This document shows, piece by piece, positions 45,458 through 56,540 of a stretch of 64,000 bases of DNA; position 1 is the first letter of the stretch; each line of letters starts with the position of its first letter. The stretch comes from Sophora flavescens (lineage: Eukaryota > Streptophyta > Magnoliopsida > Fabales > Fabaceae), in the NCBI GenBank assembly GCA_030762895.1, contig CM061062.1, forward strand, positions 236,393,379 through 236,457,378, written 5' to 3'. Position numbers and translations under genes: made by a program. The notes below the pieces were generated by a model, which saw only the letters and a program-made list of their open reading frames with translations, was not told where the DNA came from and made no database searches.

Positions 45458-47697
45458 TGCTCCTTGTTGTACTAGTTCTCTTTCTCCTTGTAGGTACTGA
45501 TCGCTCCCTTGCTTTTATCTTATTTGATACATCAATCCATTGGACACCGTGATCCTTCCTAAACAAAGCTTTCCTGGAAACATCTTAACTGACAAACTCA
45601 AATCCCGGAATTGTCCCAACAATTCCTGCTCTCTGACCATCATCACTGACGCATGTATTGACTTTCTTCTTAGAGCATCAGCCACTACATTTGCCTTCCC
45701 AGGGTGATACTATAGTTGGAAATCATAATCCTTAAAGAATTGAAACCAACGCCTCTGCCGTATATTCATCTCCTTTTGGTCGAACAGATACTTCAAACTT
45801 TTGTGATCGCTGAAGACATTGAATGTAGCTCCATAAAAATAATGCCTCTAGCTTTTCAATGCAAAGGCCACTGCTGCTAACTCCAAGTCATGCGTAGGGT
45901 AATTCCTTTCATGAATCTTCAACTGCCTCGAAGCATACGCTACAAATTTCCTGTTCTGCATCAGCTCACAGCCTAACCCTTGATGTGAAGCGTCATAATA
46001 AACTTCAAAAGGTTACCTGGGATCAGGTAGTATCAACACAGGTGAAGTTGTCAACCTTTTCTTTAGCTCTTGGAAACTTTCTTCACTTGCTTCCGTCCAG
46101 GAAATCGCTTGATCCTTCCGAGTTAACTGGGTAAGGGGTCCTACTATCTTGGAAAATCCTTCAATGAATCTCCTGTAGTATCCAGCTAAACCCACAAAAC
46201 TACGAATCTCTGTTGCCGTTGTTGGTCTTTCCCATTCCAAAACAGCTTCCACTTTCGACGGGTCCACTGCAATTCCTTCACGCGATATGACATGACCCAA
46301 GAATTGAACTTGGTTCAACCAAAATTAACACTTTTCCGGTTTCGCGTAAAGTTGCTTCTCTCTCAAGGTTTGAAGAACGATGCTGAGATGTTCAGCATGT
46401 TTTTCCTTGTTTGGGGAATAGATTAGAGTGTCATCAATGAAGACAACGACAAACTGATCAAAGTAAGGATGAAAGATCCTATTCATGTAATCCATGAATA
46501 TTGCAGGAGCATTCGTCACTCCAAATGGCATCACCAGATACTCATAATGCCTATAGCGTGTTCGAAACGCTGTCTTAGGAATATCCTCTGCCTTCACACG
46601 GATTTGATGGTAGCCTGACCGTAAATCTATCTTTGAGAAAATGGTTGCTCCACGTAACTGATCCATTAGATCATCTATCCTTGGAAGCGGATACTTATTC
46701 TTGATCGTTACCTTGTTCAACTGACGAAAATCCACACATAATCGAGAGGTTCCATCCTTCTTTTTCACTAATAAGACTGGGGCTCCCCATGGTGACACAC
46801 TGGGTTTAATGAATTTCTTTCTCATCAGCTCCTCAAGTTGTTCCTTCAAGGTTTCTAGCTCCGATAGCGATATACAGTATGGTGCCATAGAGATTGGACC
46901 AGTGCCTAGAACCATATCAATCGTGAACTCGATATCTCGAACAGGTAGTAGTCCATGTACATCTTCAGGAAAAACTTCCGGAAACTTATTGACGACAGGG
47001 ATGGACTCTAAGTCTAACTTGTTCTTAACATATAAGGAAAATAGAACCATGTATCCTTATGCTCCCTCTTTCAAAGAAGCCCTTACCTGACTAGCTGATA
47101 ACAATCCAGAAATCTCATCCCTAAAAACTAAGGTTTTATGAGCACAATCTATTAAGATATGGTTGGAAGATAGTCAATCCATTCCTAAAATTACATCTAA
47201 CTGAATTAAAGGCAAACAGATCAGGTCTAGAAGAAAATGTCTATCTTGGACAATGATAGAACAGTTCAAACACACAATTTACAGTAACTGGCTCAGTAGT
47301 TGGGGTTGAAACAATCAGGTTATATGGCAAGGAAGAAATAGGCAAACTTAGAAGTTTCACACGATCCATTGAAATGAAAGAATGTGTTTCACCCGAATCG
47401 AAAAGTACAGTTAAAAGATTACCAGCTATGTCACACGTACCCTGCACGAGATCACCGGAGTTTGATGCCTCAGCTCCACTCATCATATACACCCTTCCTT
47501 TTGTAGTCGGCTTGTTGGCTCTGGTGTGGCCGACAGCTGGCTCACGCTTTGGTGCTTTGCAGTCTTTATCTAAGTGATCCAAACGATCACAGTTGAAACA
47601 CCGTGCCCCTCTCATCGGGCAAGTGTCAGCCAGGTGGTTAGGATCTCCACACTTAAAACATTTCCTCCCTTGGCCTTGATTTTTGGTTCCTCTGACC

Positions 47698-47728
47698 TCC
47701 AGTCCCAGTCCCAGTCCCAGTCCCAGAA
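47698..47728 (+). repeat. Hexanucleotide repeat in C gag/knuckle linker
   Basis: CCAGTC repeats about five times, reading GLGLGL on the coding strand (or DWDWDW in another frame) just upstream of the zinc knuckles. It is probably a slippage expansion and may be linked to the nearby frameshift. Confidence 0.9.
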
Positions 47729-48747
47729 GTACCGGAACGAAGTTGCTGTTGCTTTTGATTGTTGTTGGGTGATTGGTAGTATGGCTTCCTCTATTTCTGC
47801 TTCCATTTCTAGTTCTGCCCTTGAAATTGGCTCTTAGGACGAGAAGGTCCCCCAGCATTCCCTTTGGTGTCTAGTCCTTTCAACATTAGCTCTACTTTTC
47901 TGCACTTTTCCACTAAGGCTTGGAAGTTCTTGATTTCCAGTGGTAGCACCGACTCCTTGATTTCGAAGCGCAGTCCGCCTTCGAATCTTTCACACTTCCA
48001 TTCTTCGCTTGGGTTGTTTTGAAAGAAGTGGGAATATTTGGCAAGTGATTCGAATCTTGCCGCATATTCCCCCACAGTCAGGTCTCGCTGACGTAAAGTT
48101 AGGAACTCTTGTTCCTTCTCAGTCCGAGCACTCTGAGGAAAGTACTTATCCAGAAACTTGTTGCGAAATACTTCCCAGGTGATTGCTTGGTGCTCACCTC
48201 TAACAGCTTGTCCGGGTGCCTTTCCACCAAGATTTCTCAGATCTCCTACCAATTGGAAAATTGCATAGGGAACCTTTGCTTCCTCAGGTGTATGAACTAG
48301 CTCAAAGATCTTTTCCAACTCCTGGATCCACAGATCAGCTTTCGTAGGATCCACATCTCCATCAAACTGTGACAGATTCTGACGTCTGAAAGCATTCAGA
48401 TGCTTTCCCTCAGCAGCTTGTTCAGCCCTCAGCCGCTCCTGTTGGTTTTGGGCAGCCATCGTAGCAGTCTGAAAAGCAATTGTCGTAGCCACATCAGTCA
48501 TTGCCTGGACTGCGAAGTCCATCCCGCCATTGCCTCTGCCACGACCACCACGCCCGTGTGCACCTCCTGGTTTCATACTGACCTGTAAGACACAATCAGT
48601 GAGATGGTAACCAGAAAAGGCAAAAAATCTAAATCGACGGTTATTACACATTACTCCTAAGAAGTAATTCAATCAAGTCTTAATCAGAGAACACACAACA
48701 TCAACCTAACAGACCTAAACCCCAAAGATTCCAGAAAGACTCGACCA

Positions 48748-48759
48748 GCTCTGATACCA
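48748..48759 (-). other. Primer-binding site of element C (tRNA-iMet)
   Basis: The minus strand reads TGGTATCAGAGC, five bases inside the 5' LTR. Confidence 0.93.
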
Positions 48760-48764
48760 CTAAT

Positions 48765-48880
48765 TGTCACACCCTAAAATGGGGCGCCACTTTGTTAACC
48801 GTTGAGGAAAATAAAATAATTAAATTACTGGTTGCTTCCGGTAAATGATATTTTGTTAATAAGTGAGTATTCTCAAAATG

Positions 48881-48922
<42 letters not shown>

Positions 48923-51504
48923 AAAAAAGATAAGTGATGAACACTCAGAACATGAAATGTAAACATCGTGTGTGTGTGTGTCTATATATATATATATATA
49001 TAATCTATCCTAGTGGGATTCAAAGTTTAGTACAGAAACTAGGGCCTGATCAGGATGACCATTAATAACAGAGTTAAAGAACATACTGTAAACAACTGTA
49101 AATTAAGTAAAGCAAAATAGGGGGGAGGGTCCAGAACCACACATCAAAAGGGTGGATCTAAGTAGCCAAATACAGTCGGCCCGAGACAGACTAACCAAAA
49201 AGTATACACCCCTAAGCTGGTCGCTACTAACGACTAAAAGGAAGACTCACCACGAACACTCCCACAAGAAAAGACCCTAGATGATGGGTCCACGACATCT
49301 CCACCTTCATCAGGAGAGTTAGAATCATAAAAATTCGGATCGTCATCAACCACGTACTCTGGCACATTATCAAGATCATTGTCGTGATCCAAGACGTGGT
49401 ACACGGGCTCATCCTCCAGGTACTCCTCCGGGTCCTCCTCAATCGGTGAAGCCTACTCGACTCTAAGTAATGGTACCCCTAGAGGCGAGTGCTCATGTAG
49501 CTATCCATTCATCTGTAGCACGTGTAAGTAGTACCAAGGTGGTGGGAGAGCAATCCTCCTCGTCTCAACTGTCTGAACTCTACGACATGGTTAGCCTTCG
49601 GCATTCTTCTCCAGTGTAGTTATCGATCCATGATAGGTAGCCAATGTAGATCCGGGGTGAATCTGCCATTCCTCCGCATTCCCCGCATCATCGAAGATCT
49701 CAGTCTTCGATTCCGACGGTACCAATGGGATGTTCGGATTCATCTAAACTCATAGATCTACATCGATGTCGAAAAGCAAAGAGAAATAACAAGAAGATAT
49801 GCAAGAGTGAGATACCAATATATGGATAGATTATAATAACCATATGCATGATACATGCATCACATCAACATATTAACATTTACCAAATATTAATAGATAA
49901 AACAACAAGTATCATATCAATGGGTGTCATACCCGTATAATCAGCTTTTGTAAAGATTATGCATGACACTTCAATATTCCGGCTCTATAAACTTAATCTC
50001 ATGAGATCCCTTCATCTTTCTAAAAGTTGATCAAACTCAAAGCCCATACTTGGGCATCACCATCGTGACTAAAGTCCCTGTTTGGACATCACCGTCGTGA
50101 CTTATATGACAGCCCCTGCTTGGGCATCACCGAAGTGATTAAAAGTCCCTGCTTGGACATCACCGAAGTGACTAATAGCCCCTGCTTGGGTATCCTGGGC
50201 ATCACCGAAGTGACTAACCTGTGAGGCACGTCTGCCTAAATGCATGAAGAAAAACATTCGTTCAAGATGTTTTCTTTGTGTTCAATCTCATTCGTTGTCA
50301 AAGCTCAAAGCTCGACCATTCATAATTTCCATCACTTGAAATTAATCAACATCAACACAGGACACACAGTCTTAGTGCTCAATTACAACACCTAAGACCG
50401 ATGCCTCATTCATGGTTTGTGGTCATAGAAAAAGACTTACAATCTTACCCATGTTTTATTTCAACATGATTAGGACTCTTAGTCCACAAAAACGTAATTA
50501 GGACACTTGGTCCATAATAATGAGATTAGGACTCTTAGCTCACAACATCATGATAAAGACTCTCGGTCCATAATACTTAACACGGATCAAAGATCAATGT
50601 GCACAATATAGAATACTAGAAGCGACGTCTCGCGAACTAGATTCGATTTCACCTGTTCTTACTTTTCGTTCAGTGAAAATCAATTACCAAAATAAACCTC
50701 GGTAACCCATCCAAGTTACCAGAATATTTTCAAAAGTATTTCATTACAGGAGATCTTTTCATTGGAAAATAATTTGTAACCTATTATAAGAAATCCATTT
50801 TCTCTTGAAATCCATTTCTTATAATCAACTCTATTTAAGGTCAAATATTTTCCAAAGGCTTTTCCTTCGGTAAAAACACATATTTTCTAAATGATTTTCT
50901 CTTGTACAAAAACTTAGTTCGTAAGGAAATAATTTCCTTTAACTGGAAATTATTTAACACAAGTTCCAAAGTTTTATCCTTCCAGAATAAATACAAGTAA
51001 GATCACTTACTTTCCAAAACACATACTTTACCAAAGAATATTTTAAAATGAACACCATTACTGTCAAAGTTCTCTTTGAAGCTTATTTAGGCTTTTAATC
51101 ATATGATTAGTTGATCACCGACTAACGTCAGGCTTTTCAGACATCAATCAATATCATCATAATATCAGTCAACAAACTAACAGTTAATGACAGTTCATAA
51201 CATATATGATTCACAACACTTTAAATCAAGTAAGGATCAACTTCAAACAGTTATCACAACAGTTCAAGTATACAAATCATTCAAACTTTGATTCAATATA
51301 ATAATAATATTCAAATAAATAGAGCAAACCACATACACACATGCACATATACACATAGAACATAAGAAAATTTAACCGTGACTTCCTACGGTAAAAGAAC
51401 TTAAGAAAATGATTTTAGTTTATTTAAAATCACTTTCTTGATTTTATAAAAAATAAACACATGTATTTACTACTACATAAGGACATAGAAATCGGGGCGT
51501 TACA
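48765..51504 (-). repeat. 5' LTR of element C, internally deleted
   Basis: It aligns with 39501-42115 and 43976-44120 of the 3' LTR. The intervening 1.86 kb (including the 143-bp array) is replaced by a short ATATACACATAGAACATAAG junction near 51347-51367. Bounded by TGTCACACCC and GGGGCGTTACA. Confidence 0.9.
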
Positions 51505-53210
51505 CTAATTATGGTGTTTCCTTGTTGTTCCTGAGGTCGTAGATAAGTTCTTGTGAGACGAGACCCTTGAGGACCCTCTTTATTCTTTTGAAACTCAAAC
51601 CGCATACCAGGCATGGGAGAAAAATAGTGTATACACTAGGCTAGGGAGTAGCGTTAGATGAGGGGTTCCCATAGCCCCGTTTATTGTTGTTATAATGTAT
51701 TGATGCCATGATCTGCCTGGTTGTATGACTGAATTGTTGATATGTTTCATTGGATTAATTGGTATGCCTATTTGTTATAATTGTTGAGTTGTTCATGATG
51801 TGGTATGCCTATTGAATTGTCTTATGCCATGAGTTTTGGTTGAATTGGTATGAATACCCATGATTTTGAATGTTGTTGTTATGACATGGATTATGTTGAT
51901 CACATTGATAGGATATGTTGTTGATGATGATGTTACCGTTATGTTGAATATGTTAATAGGACCCTAATCAGATTTAATTAGGACTCTTAGTTAACATAGG
52001 AGTTAAGGGATTAATTGCCCAAAGCTTCATAAGACATGAACTGTGTTAGTGAGGGGTGAGGTTTCATGCCGAATGCTTTAGTTAAGACCCTAAGATCTGA
52101 TTTGAGAGAATTAGGGAGCCTAAACTCCAAGAACACGTTGAATTCTTCTCAGAACAGTATGGCCCTGACCAGGAGCATGACCGTATTCCCAGTTAAATTC
52201 TGGAAAACAGGCCGCACATTGAGCACGACCGTACACGACAGTGAGCACGACCGTGCTCCACTTAAGTGGCAGCATGATCGTGCTGGGGGTTTAGTACCCC
52301 CATGCTTCCCCCTACTGGTCAGAACTTAAGATTAATGAATTATAGGGATGCTTACCCCAATTATCCCCAGATGACGTAATAATACACTAATCAAATGATA
52401 ACAAGTTAGATAACTTAATTAAAGATTAATTAAGATAACAAAGACTGATAAGCTGGTTAAGTTGGTACTTGATGGGTTACCGCACGTTGTCATGCTTTGG
52501 TGCTTTTTGGCTAAAGTGCTCTCGATGCTTTTTGGTCGAGATGTTGTTATGTTGGACCATGGTGTTTTTTGGTCAAGGGGGCCTTGACCCCATGGTTTGG
52601 GTCTAAGGTATTAATGTTGATGTTGGTTATAAGTCTTTGGTGATTTTAGGCCCAAGCAAAGGAGGTGGCCACCTTATGTGTTGTTGTGTCATTTGCATAG
52701 AGCATTGGAGTTGATGTTGAGGGGGATGTTCAACATAAGGGAGGTCGTCCTAGTTATGATGATCTGGCCCAAGTCTCGGGTGGTTCACCCATGGTTTGGT
52801 GAACCATGCGCCCTCGAGGTGGCGTATCCAGTTATGATACGTCGGCTATCCAAGGGGTTCCTCCATGGTTTGAGGAACTACTGATGTTGTGCTTTTTGGC
52901 CAATACGGATATGTAACTTCGAAGTTGACTTCCTGAGTTAGTTGGATCCACATGCATTGATGGAGTAGTGGAGTAGGGTTGCGTTGCACTGCATAGCATA
53001 TGTTGGATGATTAACATGCTGTTATGATATTATATGATGATGTATATATATTGTATATTGTGAAATTGCTATGCCATGCTATGATGTATGTTCATCTTAT
53101 CCCCTATTCCCATGCCGTTGTGTTTACATGATTTCTTACTCCCTATTTTCTTGTTTCTGTTGTTGCATGTATTTCCTTATGCAAAGAACACTAAGCAGCC
53201 AGCGAAGGAG
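51505..53210 (+). repeat. 3' LTR of element B, second piece
   Basis: It resumes at CTAATTATGGTGTTTCC and matches 33163-34893 of the 5' LTR, including the CACGACCGTG words (52165-52290). It ends at GAAGGAG, where the CACTA element inserted. Confidence 0.88.
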
Positions 53211-53220
53211 CACTACAACA

Positions 53221-53553
53221 GATTAGACTTTAGATAGCGTTTCCGTATGCCTTTTAATAGCGTTTGTAACCGCTATCTATGCTACCGCTATTAAAACGCG
53301 TTAGCAAAGATAGCATTTAGGAACTGCTATTAATAGGTGACTTTAGATAGCGTTTGTACACGGAAACGCTATCTAAAGTCTGACTTTAGATAGCGTTTCC
53401 TTATACAAACGCTATCTAAAGTCTGACTTTAGATAGCGTTTGTACACGGAAACGCTATCTAAAGTCTGACTTTAGATAGCGTTTCCTTATACAAACGCTA
53501 TCTAAAGTCTGACTTTAGATAGCGTTTGTACAAGGAAACGCTATCTAAAGCCC
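53221..53553 (+). repeat. Left subterminal hairpin array of the CACTA element
   Basis: From 53339 there are five 43-bp units. Each is a hairpin of GACTTTAGATAGCGTTT, an 8-base loop and the inverted arm. Loops alternate GTACACGG and CCTTATAC, so successive units are inverted relative to each other. Unit starts are 53339, 53382, 53425, 53468 and 53511. Degenerate copies lie between 53221 and 53338. Confidence 0.95.
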
Positions 53554-53745
53554 TTTTTTTTTAATTTTATTTCTTAACTTTTACATCCATTATTCCTGCA
53601 TAAATACACAAAAAAACCACAATTGTTGCAGTCAACACAATTGTTCAAAATGTGTTCAAAATATAAGTGTTCAATGCAAAGATTTGCATGTGTTTGTGCA
53701 AAGAAACCAAGAACTATACAATCAAAGTGCAACACTCTATACAGC

Positions 53746-53747
<2 letters not shown>

Positions 53748-53787
<40 letters not shown>
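53748..53787 (+). repeat. (AT)n microsatellite in the CACTA element
   Basis: About 19 TA/AT repeats. Confidence 0.95.
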
Positions 53788-54004
53788 CCAGATATAAGTA
53801 CACCACTCTGTTTCTAAAGTATTCAAATTCACACGAGTAAGACAAAATCAAAGTGCAGCAACTATACCAGATCTCAATCCTTAAGAAACCAAAATCAGAA
53901 AACCAACATACATCTACAATTAATCTACATTTACAGCTTCTGTTTGTTTTTCATGAGACCAAGACAACACCAAAGTATTGCTGAAGGAACCAATGTCAGC
54001 TTGT

Positions 54005-54700
54005 TGATGAGTGTGATTCCACATCATCTTTGTCTATCATTTTGCATGCATTTTCATGTAGTTTAGGAATATTTTTATTAGATTTTAGGTTAATTTTCCT
54101 TTGGAACGGGTAAGGCGGTTTTCGTGTGTTGTTTTGCAGATATCAAGGGTAAAATGCTCGAGATCAACCATGATGAAGTTTGGATAAAGATAGGGCTTTA
54201 AAAGTGCAGAAAATGAGCCAAACAGAGTCCATCACGGCCTAGCCGTGATGCCCATCACGGCCTAGCCGTGATGCCCATCACGGCCATGATCGAGCAAAAC
54301 TGAAAAAGAAGAAAGGCTGAAGTCAGAGTCTGTCACGGCCTGGCCGTGATATCCATCACGGCCGTGACCCAAAACCACCACAAGTCAGAGCACATCACGG
54401 CCCAGCCGTGAAATTCTTCACGGTCATAACAGAGGGCTCGCGACGCGAGCATAGGCTCGCCTCGCGAGAGACTGGAATTTCGCAGAGCAACCAGAAGCAG
54501 AGACCGTCACGGCCTGGCCGTGATGGCCATCACGGCCGTGACGCGCATTACTTGGACCTGAAGAAACCGAAATAGATCAGATTTTGAGTTGGTTTGGGAC
54601 TCTAACTTCCCAATTTCTATAAATAAGGATCAAGGCATCAGATCAGGGGATACACAATACACATTGGATGAGATCCATAACAACTAGGACTTAGGCATAG
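54005..54700 (+). repeat. Athila-like LTR fragment inside the CACTA element
   Basis: It starts TGATGAGTGTGATTCCACAT. It parallels the LTR of element D and the LTR of LARD2 through TTTTCCTTTGGAACGGGTAA and GTGTTGTTTTGCAG. A dense CpG-palindrome array (54225-54545) and TATAAATAAG (54618) follow. Similarity to known LTRs fades near 54700 and no PBS is found, so it is probably a truncated LTR. No TSD is visible. Confidence 0.7.
54225..54627 (+). promoter_or_regulatory. CpG-palindrome array and TATA box inside the CACTA-borne LTR
   Basis: About seven pairs of ATCACGGCC-N-AGCCGTGAT-type palindromes lie at 54229-54543, with GCTCGCGACGCGAGC and CTCGCCTCGCGAG at 54437-54468. TATAAATAAG follows at 54618. 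This is the densest such array in the window. Confidence 0.6.
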
Positions 54701-56020
54701 GACTAAGGCAAACTTGCTCACTCTCTAAAAACACCAAAATCCGAGCACGAGAACATTAAATTAAATGATATATAAAGGGAAAGGATCAACAAACTGAAGC
54801 AACAAAAACAAACATATGAACCCATTCTTCACATTCAAAAAACATTGAAACAAAACAAAACAGGATACCGGCAAAGATTAGGTTCAAAATGCATACAGTC
54901 AATCCGTCAATCCATATTCATATTTTCAAATAATGATTGACACACAAACAAGTCACATTCCATTCAACACCAATCAAACCGAAAATTAAAGAGCAAGTAA
55001 AATAAAACCTTGAACACAGACTGTGAACTTGGATAAAAACACACTCCCACAAATATTAAGAATGTCCGGAAATAAAATTTGTAAATGATAGAAAATCACC
55101 TGAACACAGACTGTGAACTTGGAAGTGGGTTCCACTAAAGCTGCAAACTTGGAACTGGGTTCAACCGGAATGCGCCACTTTGTGATCGTGTCCACGGACT
55201 GCACAGCAGTGTGAAGCTCTTAGTATGAGACTTAATCATATTTAAAAAGGGACAGATTGGCAAACAAATTTGTCTTGCATTTGAGATTTAACACTAATAA
55301 GAAATGTGATGAATTAATGTTAGCACAATCAAGGACCATTTAAACATATTTCAGTTCTAAAAGTAAGACAATGCTGAAACTGATATTTAGTGGGTAACAT
55401 CTATCTACTTGTTTCCTCATTAAAAGGTCATACAGAACATTGAGCTATGAAGGGAAAAAAAAAAGGATATCCAAGTTGTCCAAAGATACATGGAAAACAA
55501 AATTTTCAAACTCTTTCGGAAACGCACACAGCCAAAGCATTCATACTCAAGTATAATATCTGGATACTTTTGACACAAATTGCACAAAACCCATTCGACC
55601 ATTCATACTCAAACTTTCCAAACTGAATTTATGAAGTTAAATCATATAAAAATAATCTCATAACAAATATAAAATCAAAATAACTAATTTCGACCATTCA
55701 TACTCACTTTCACTTTGTCTGTCATCTATCTATCCGAGTTTGTGCAAGTGTCAAAGTGTGAAGAGATGGGGGTATGGAGAGAAATCGCGGTGGCAAAAGG
55801 AGCAGCGGGGGTATGGAGAGAACTCGCGGTGGCGAGGGAGCAATGGCACGGGGTTTGGGTTCGAGTGGGTTCTTTCTCTTTCGGAGTAGCAAGCGGCGAG
55901 CAATGGCGAAGGTGAGGGAAGAAAAAGAGATGGCATGCAGAGGGAAGGAAACAGTAGGAATGAAAATGAGGAAGAAACAGAGAGGGAAGGCCGAGCGCGC
56001 GCGTCTAATTTTCTTTGTGA
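54701..56020. other. CACTA interior without an assigned gene
   Basis: Mostly AT-rich. A GGTGGCGAGGGAGCAATGG-rich stretch (55760-55920) has higher GC and open frames in two phases. It could be a captured host first exon, but I recognise no domain. GGAATGCGCCACTTTG near 55170 lies in a short open stretch (minus 55204-54986) of no known family. Confidence 0.35.
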
Positions 56021-56029
56021 AGACCTAAG

Positions 56030-56232
56030 ATAGCGTTTCCGTGTGGAACCGCTATCTTTTCCTAAGTGACACTTTTAATAGCGGTTCCACACGGAAACGC
56101 TATCTTAGGTGATACCTAAGATAGCGTTTCCCTTAGGGAAACGCTATTAAAAGTCCCCCATCACTTTTAATAGCATTTCCACACGGAAATGCTATTAAAG
56201 GTGCGTTATTAAAAGTCTATTATGTTGTAGTG
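56030..56232 (+). repeat. Right subterminal hairpin region of the CACTA element
   Basis: AAGATAGCGTTTCC / GGAAACGCTATCTT and TTAATAGCGGTTCC / GGAAACGCTATTAA words form at least three nested inverted pairs before the terminal TAGTG. The words are the same as on the left end but the units are less regular. Confidence 0.9.
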
Positions 56233-56235
56233 GAG

Positions 56236-56540
56236 TGATTCTGAGGAGCCGCGACTCTAGTTAGAATGCTTAGTTATAGTTGTTAGTTTTGTTAGTTATT
56301 TCAGTTTGTTTCCGTGATGTATCCAGATTTTTGGTTATGCCAGCTCTGTATGTGACATTGGGGTTGGGTTTTTCTTTATCTGTCTTGTTTATGTTTTATT
56401 GTTTTAAAACTATGTTATTTCCGCGTTGTTTTCGTTGAGATGTGAAACATTTTTATCCAATGTTTTACTTTAATCAAATAAATGCATGTTTTACAATTAT
56501 CTCTTTTAAGCAAATATTTTATATTAACATGCGGGGTAGA
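56236..56540 (+). repeat. 3' LTR of element B, last piece
   Basis: It matches 34893-35197 of the 5' LTR, from TGATTCTGAGGAGCCGCGAC to ATGCGGGGTAGA. Confidence 0.88.

Larger units (their letters stand above)
44130..48576 (-). pseudogene. gag-pol: Ty3/gypsy gag-pol of element C
   Basis: Minus strand. Gag runs from Met 48576 (MKPGGAHGRGGRGRGNG) with FDGDVDPTKADLWIQELEK and WKCERFEGGLRFEIK, ending in a frameshift near 47830. Two zinc knuckles (CFKCGDPNHLADTC, CFNCDRLDHLDKDC) and the protease LFDSGETHSFIS (usually DSGATHSF) lie at 47860-47241. RT is at 47050-46325: FSKIDLRSGYHQIRVK, MPFGVTNAPAIFMDYM and VVVFIDDTLIYS. The RT connection is at 46318-46013 and RNase H at 46012-45460 has stops (AFALKS*RHYF). 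Integrase is at 45457-44606 with HHCC (H35, H42, C72, C75) and D105, D166, E202. The chromodomain-like tail (RGKQISLVKVIWNDATEEATWE) is near 44270. It has near-complete domains but is broken by stops, hence the pseudogene call. Confidence 0.92.
39501..51504 (-). mobile_element. Ty3/gypsy chromovirus-like element C
   Basis: This 12,004-bp element is flanked by TSD CTAAT (39496-39500 and 51505-51509). It is transcribed on the minus strand: 5' LTR 48765-51504, PBS 48748-48759, gag-pol 48576 down to about 44130, 3' LTR 39501-44120. LTR ends are TGTAACGCCCC...GGGTGTGACA. The two LTRs differ in length by 1.9 kb because of one large indel. The coding region has a few stops and frameshifts but complete domains, so this is the youngest-looking gypsy element in the window. 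It resembles element A in its LTR ends and middle. Confidence 0.93.
53211..56232 (+). mobile_element. Non-autonomous CACTA (En/Spm-like) DNA transposon
   Basis: This 3,022-bp element starts CACTACAACAGATTAGACTTT and ends with the inverted form of CACTACAACATAATAGACTTT. That gives a 21-bp terminal inverted repeat with two mismatches. It is flanked by the 3-bp TSD GAG (53208-53210 and 56233-56235), and the empty site is visible in B's 5' LTR. Both subterminal regions are packed with TAGATAGCGTTTCC / TTAATAGCGGTTCC words in inverted pairs. No transposase is found. The interior carries an LTR fragment. Confidence 0.93.

Noticed and set aside
47374..48588. Open frames antisense to element C gag and zinc-knuckle region
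   Set aside because: They are shadows of the well-supported minus-strand gag-pol.
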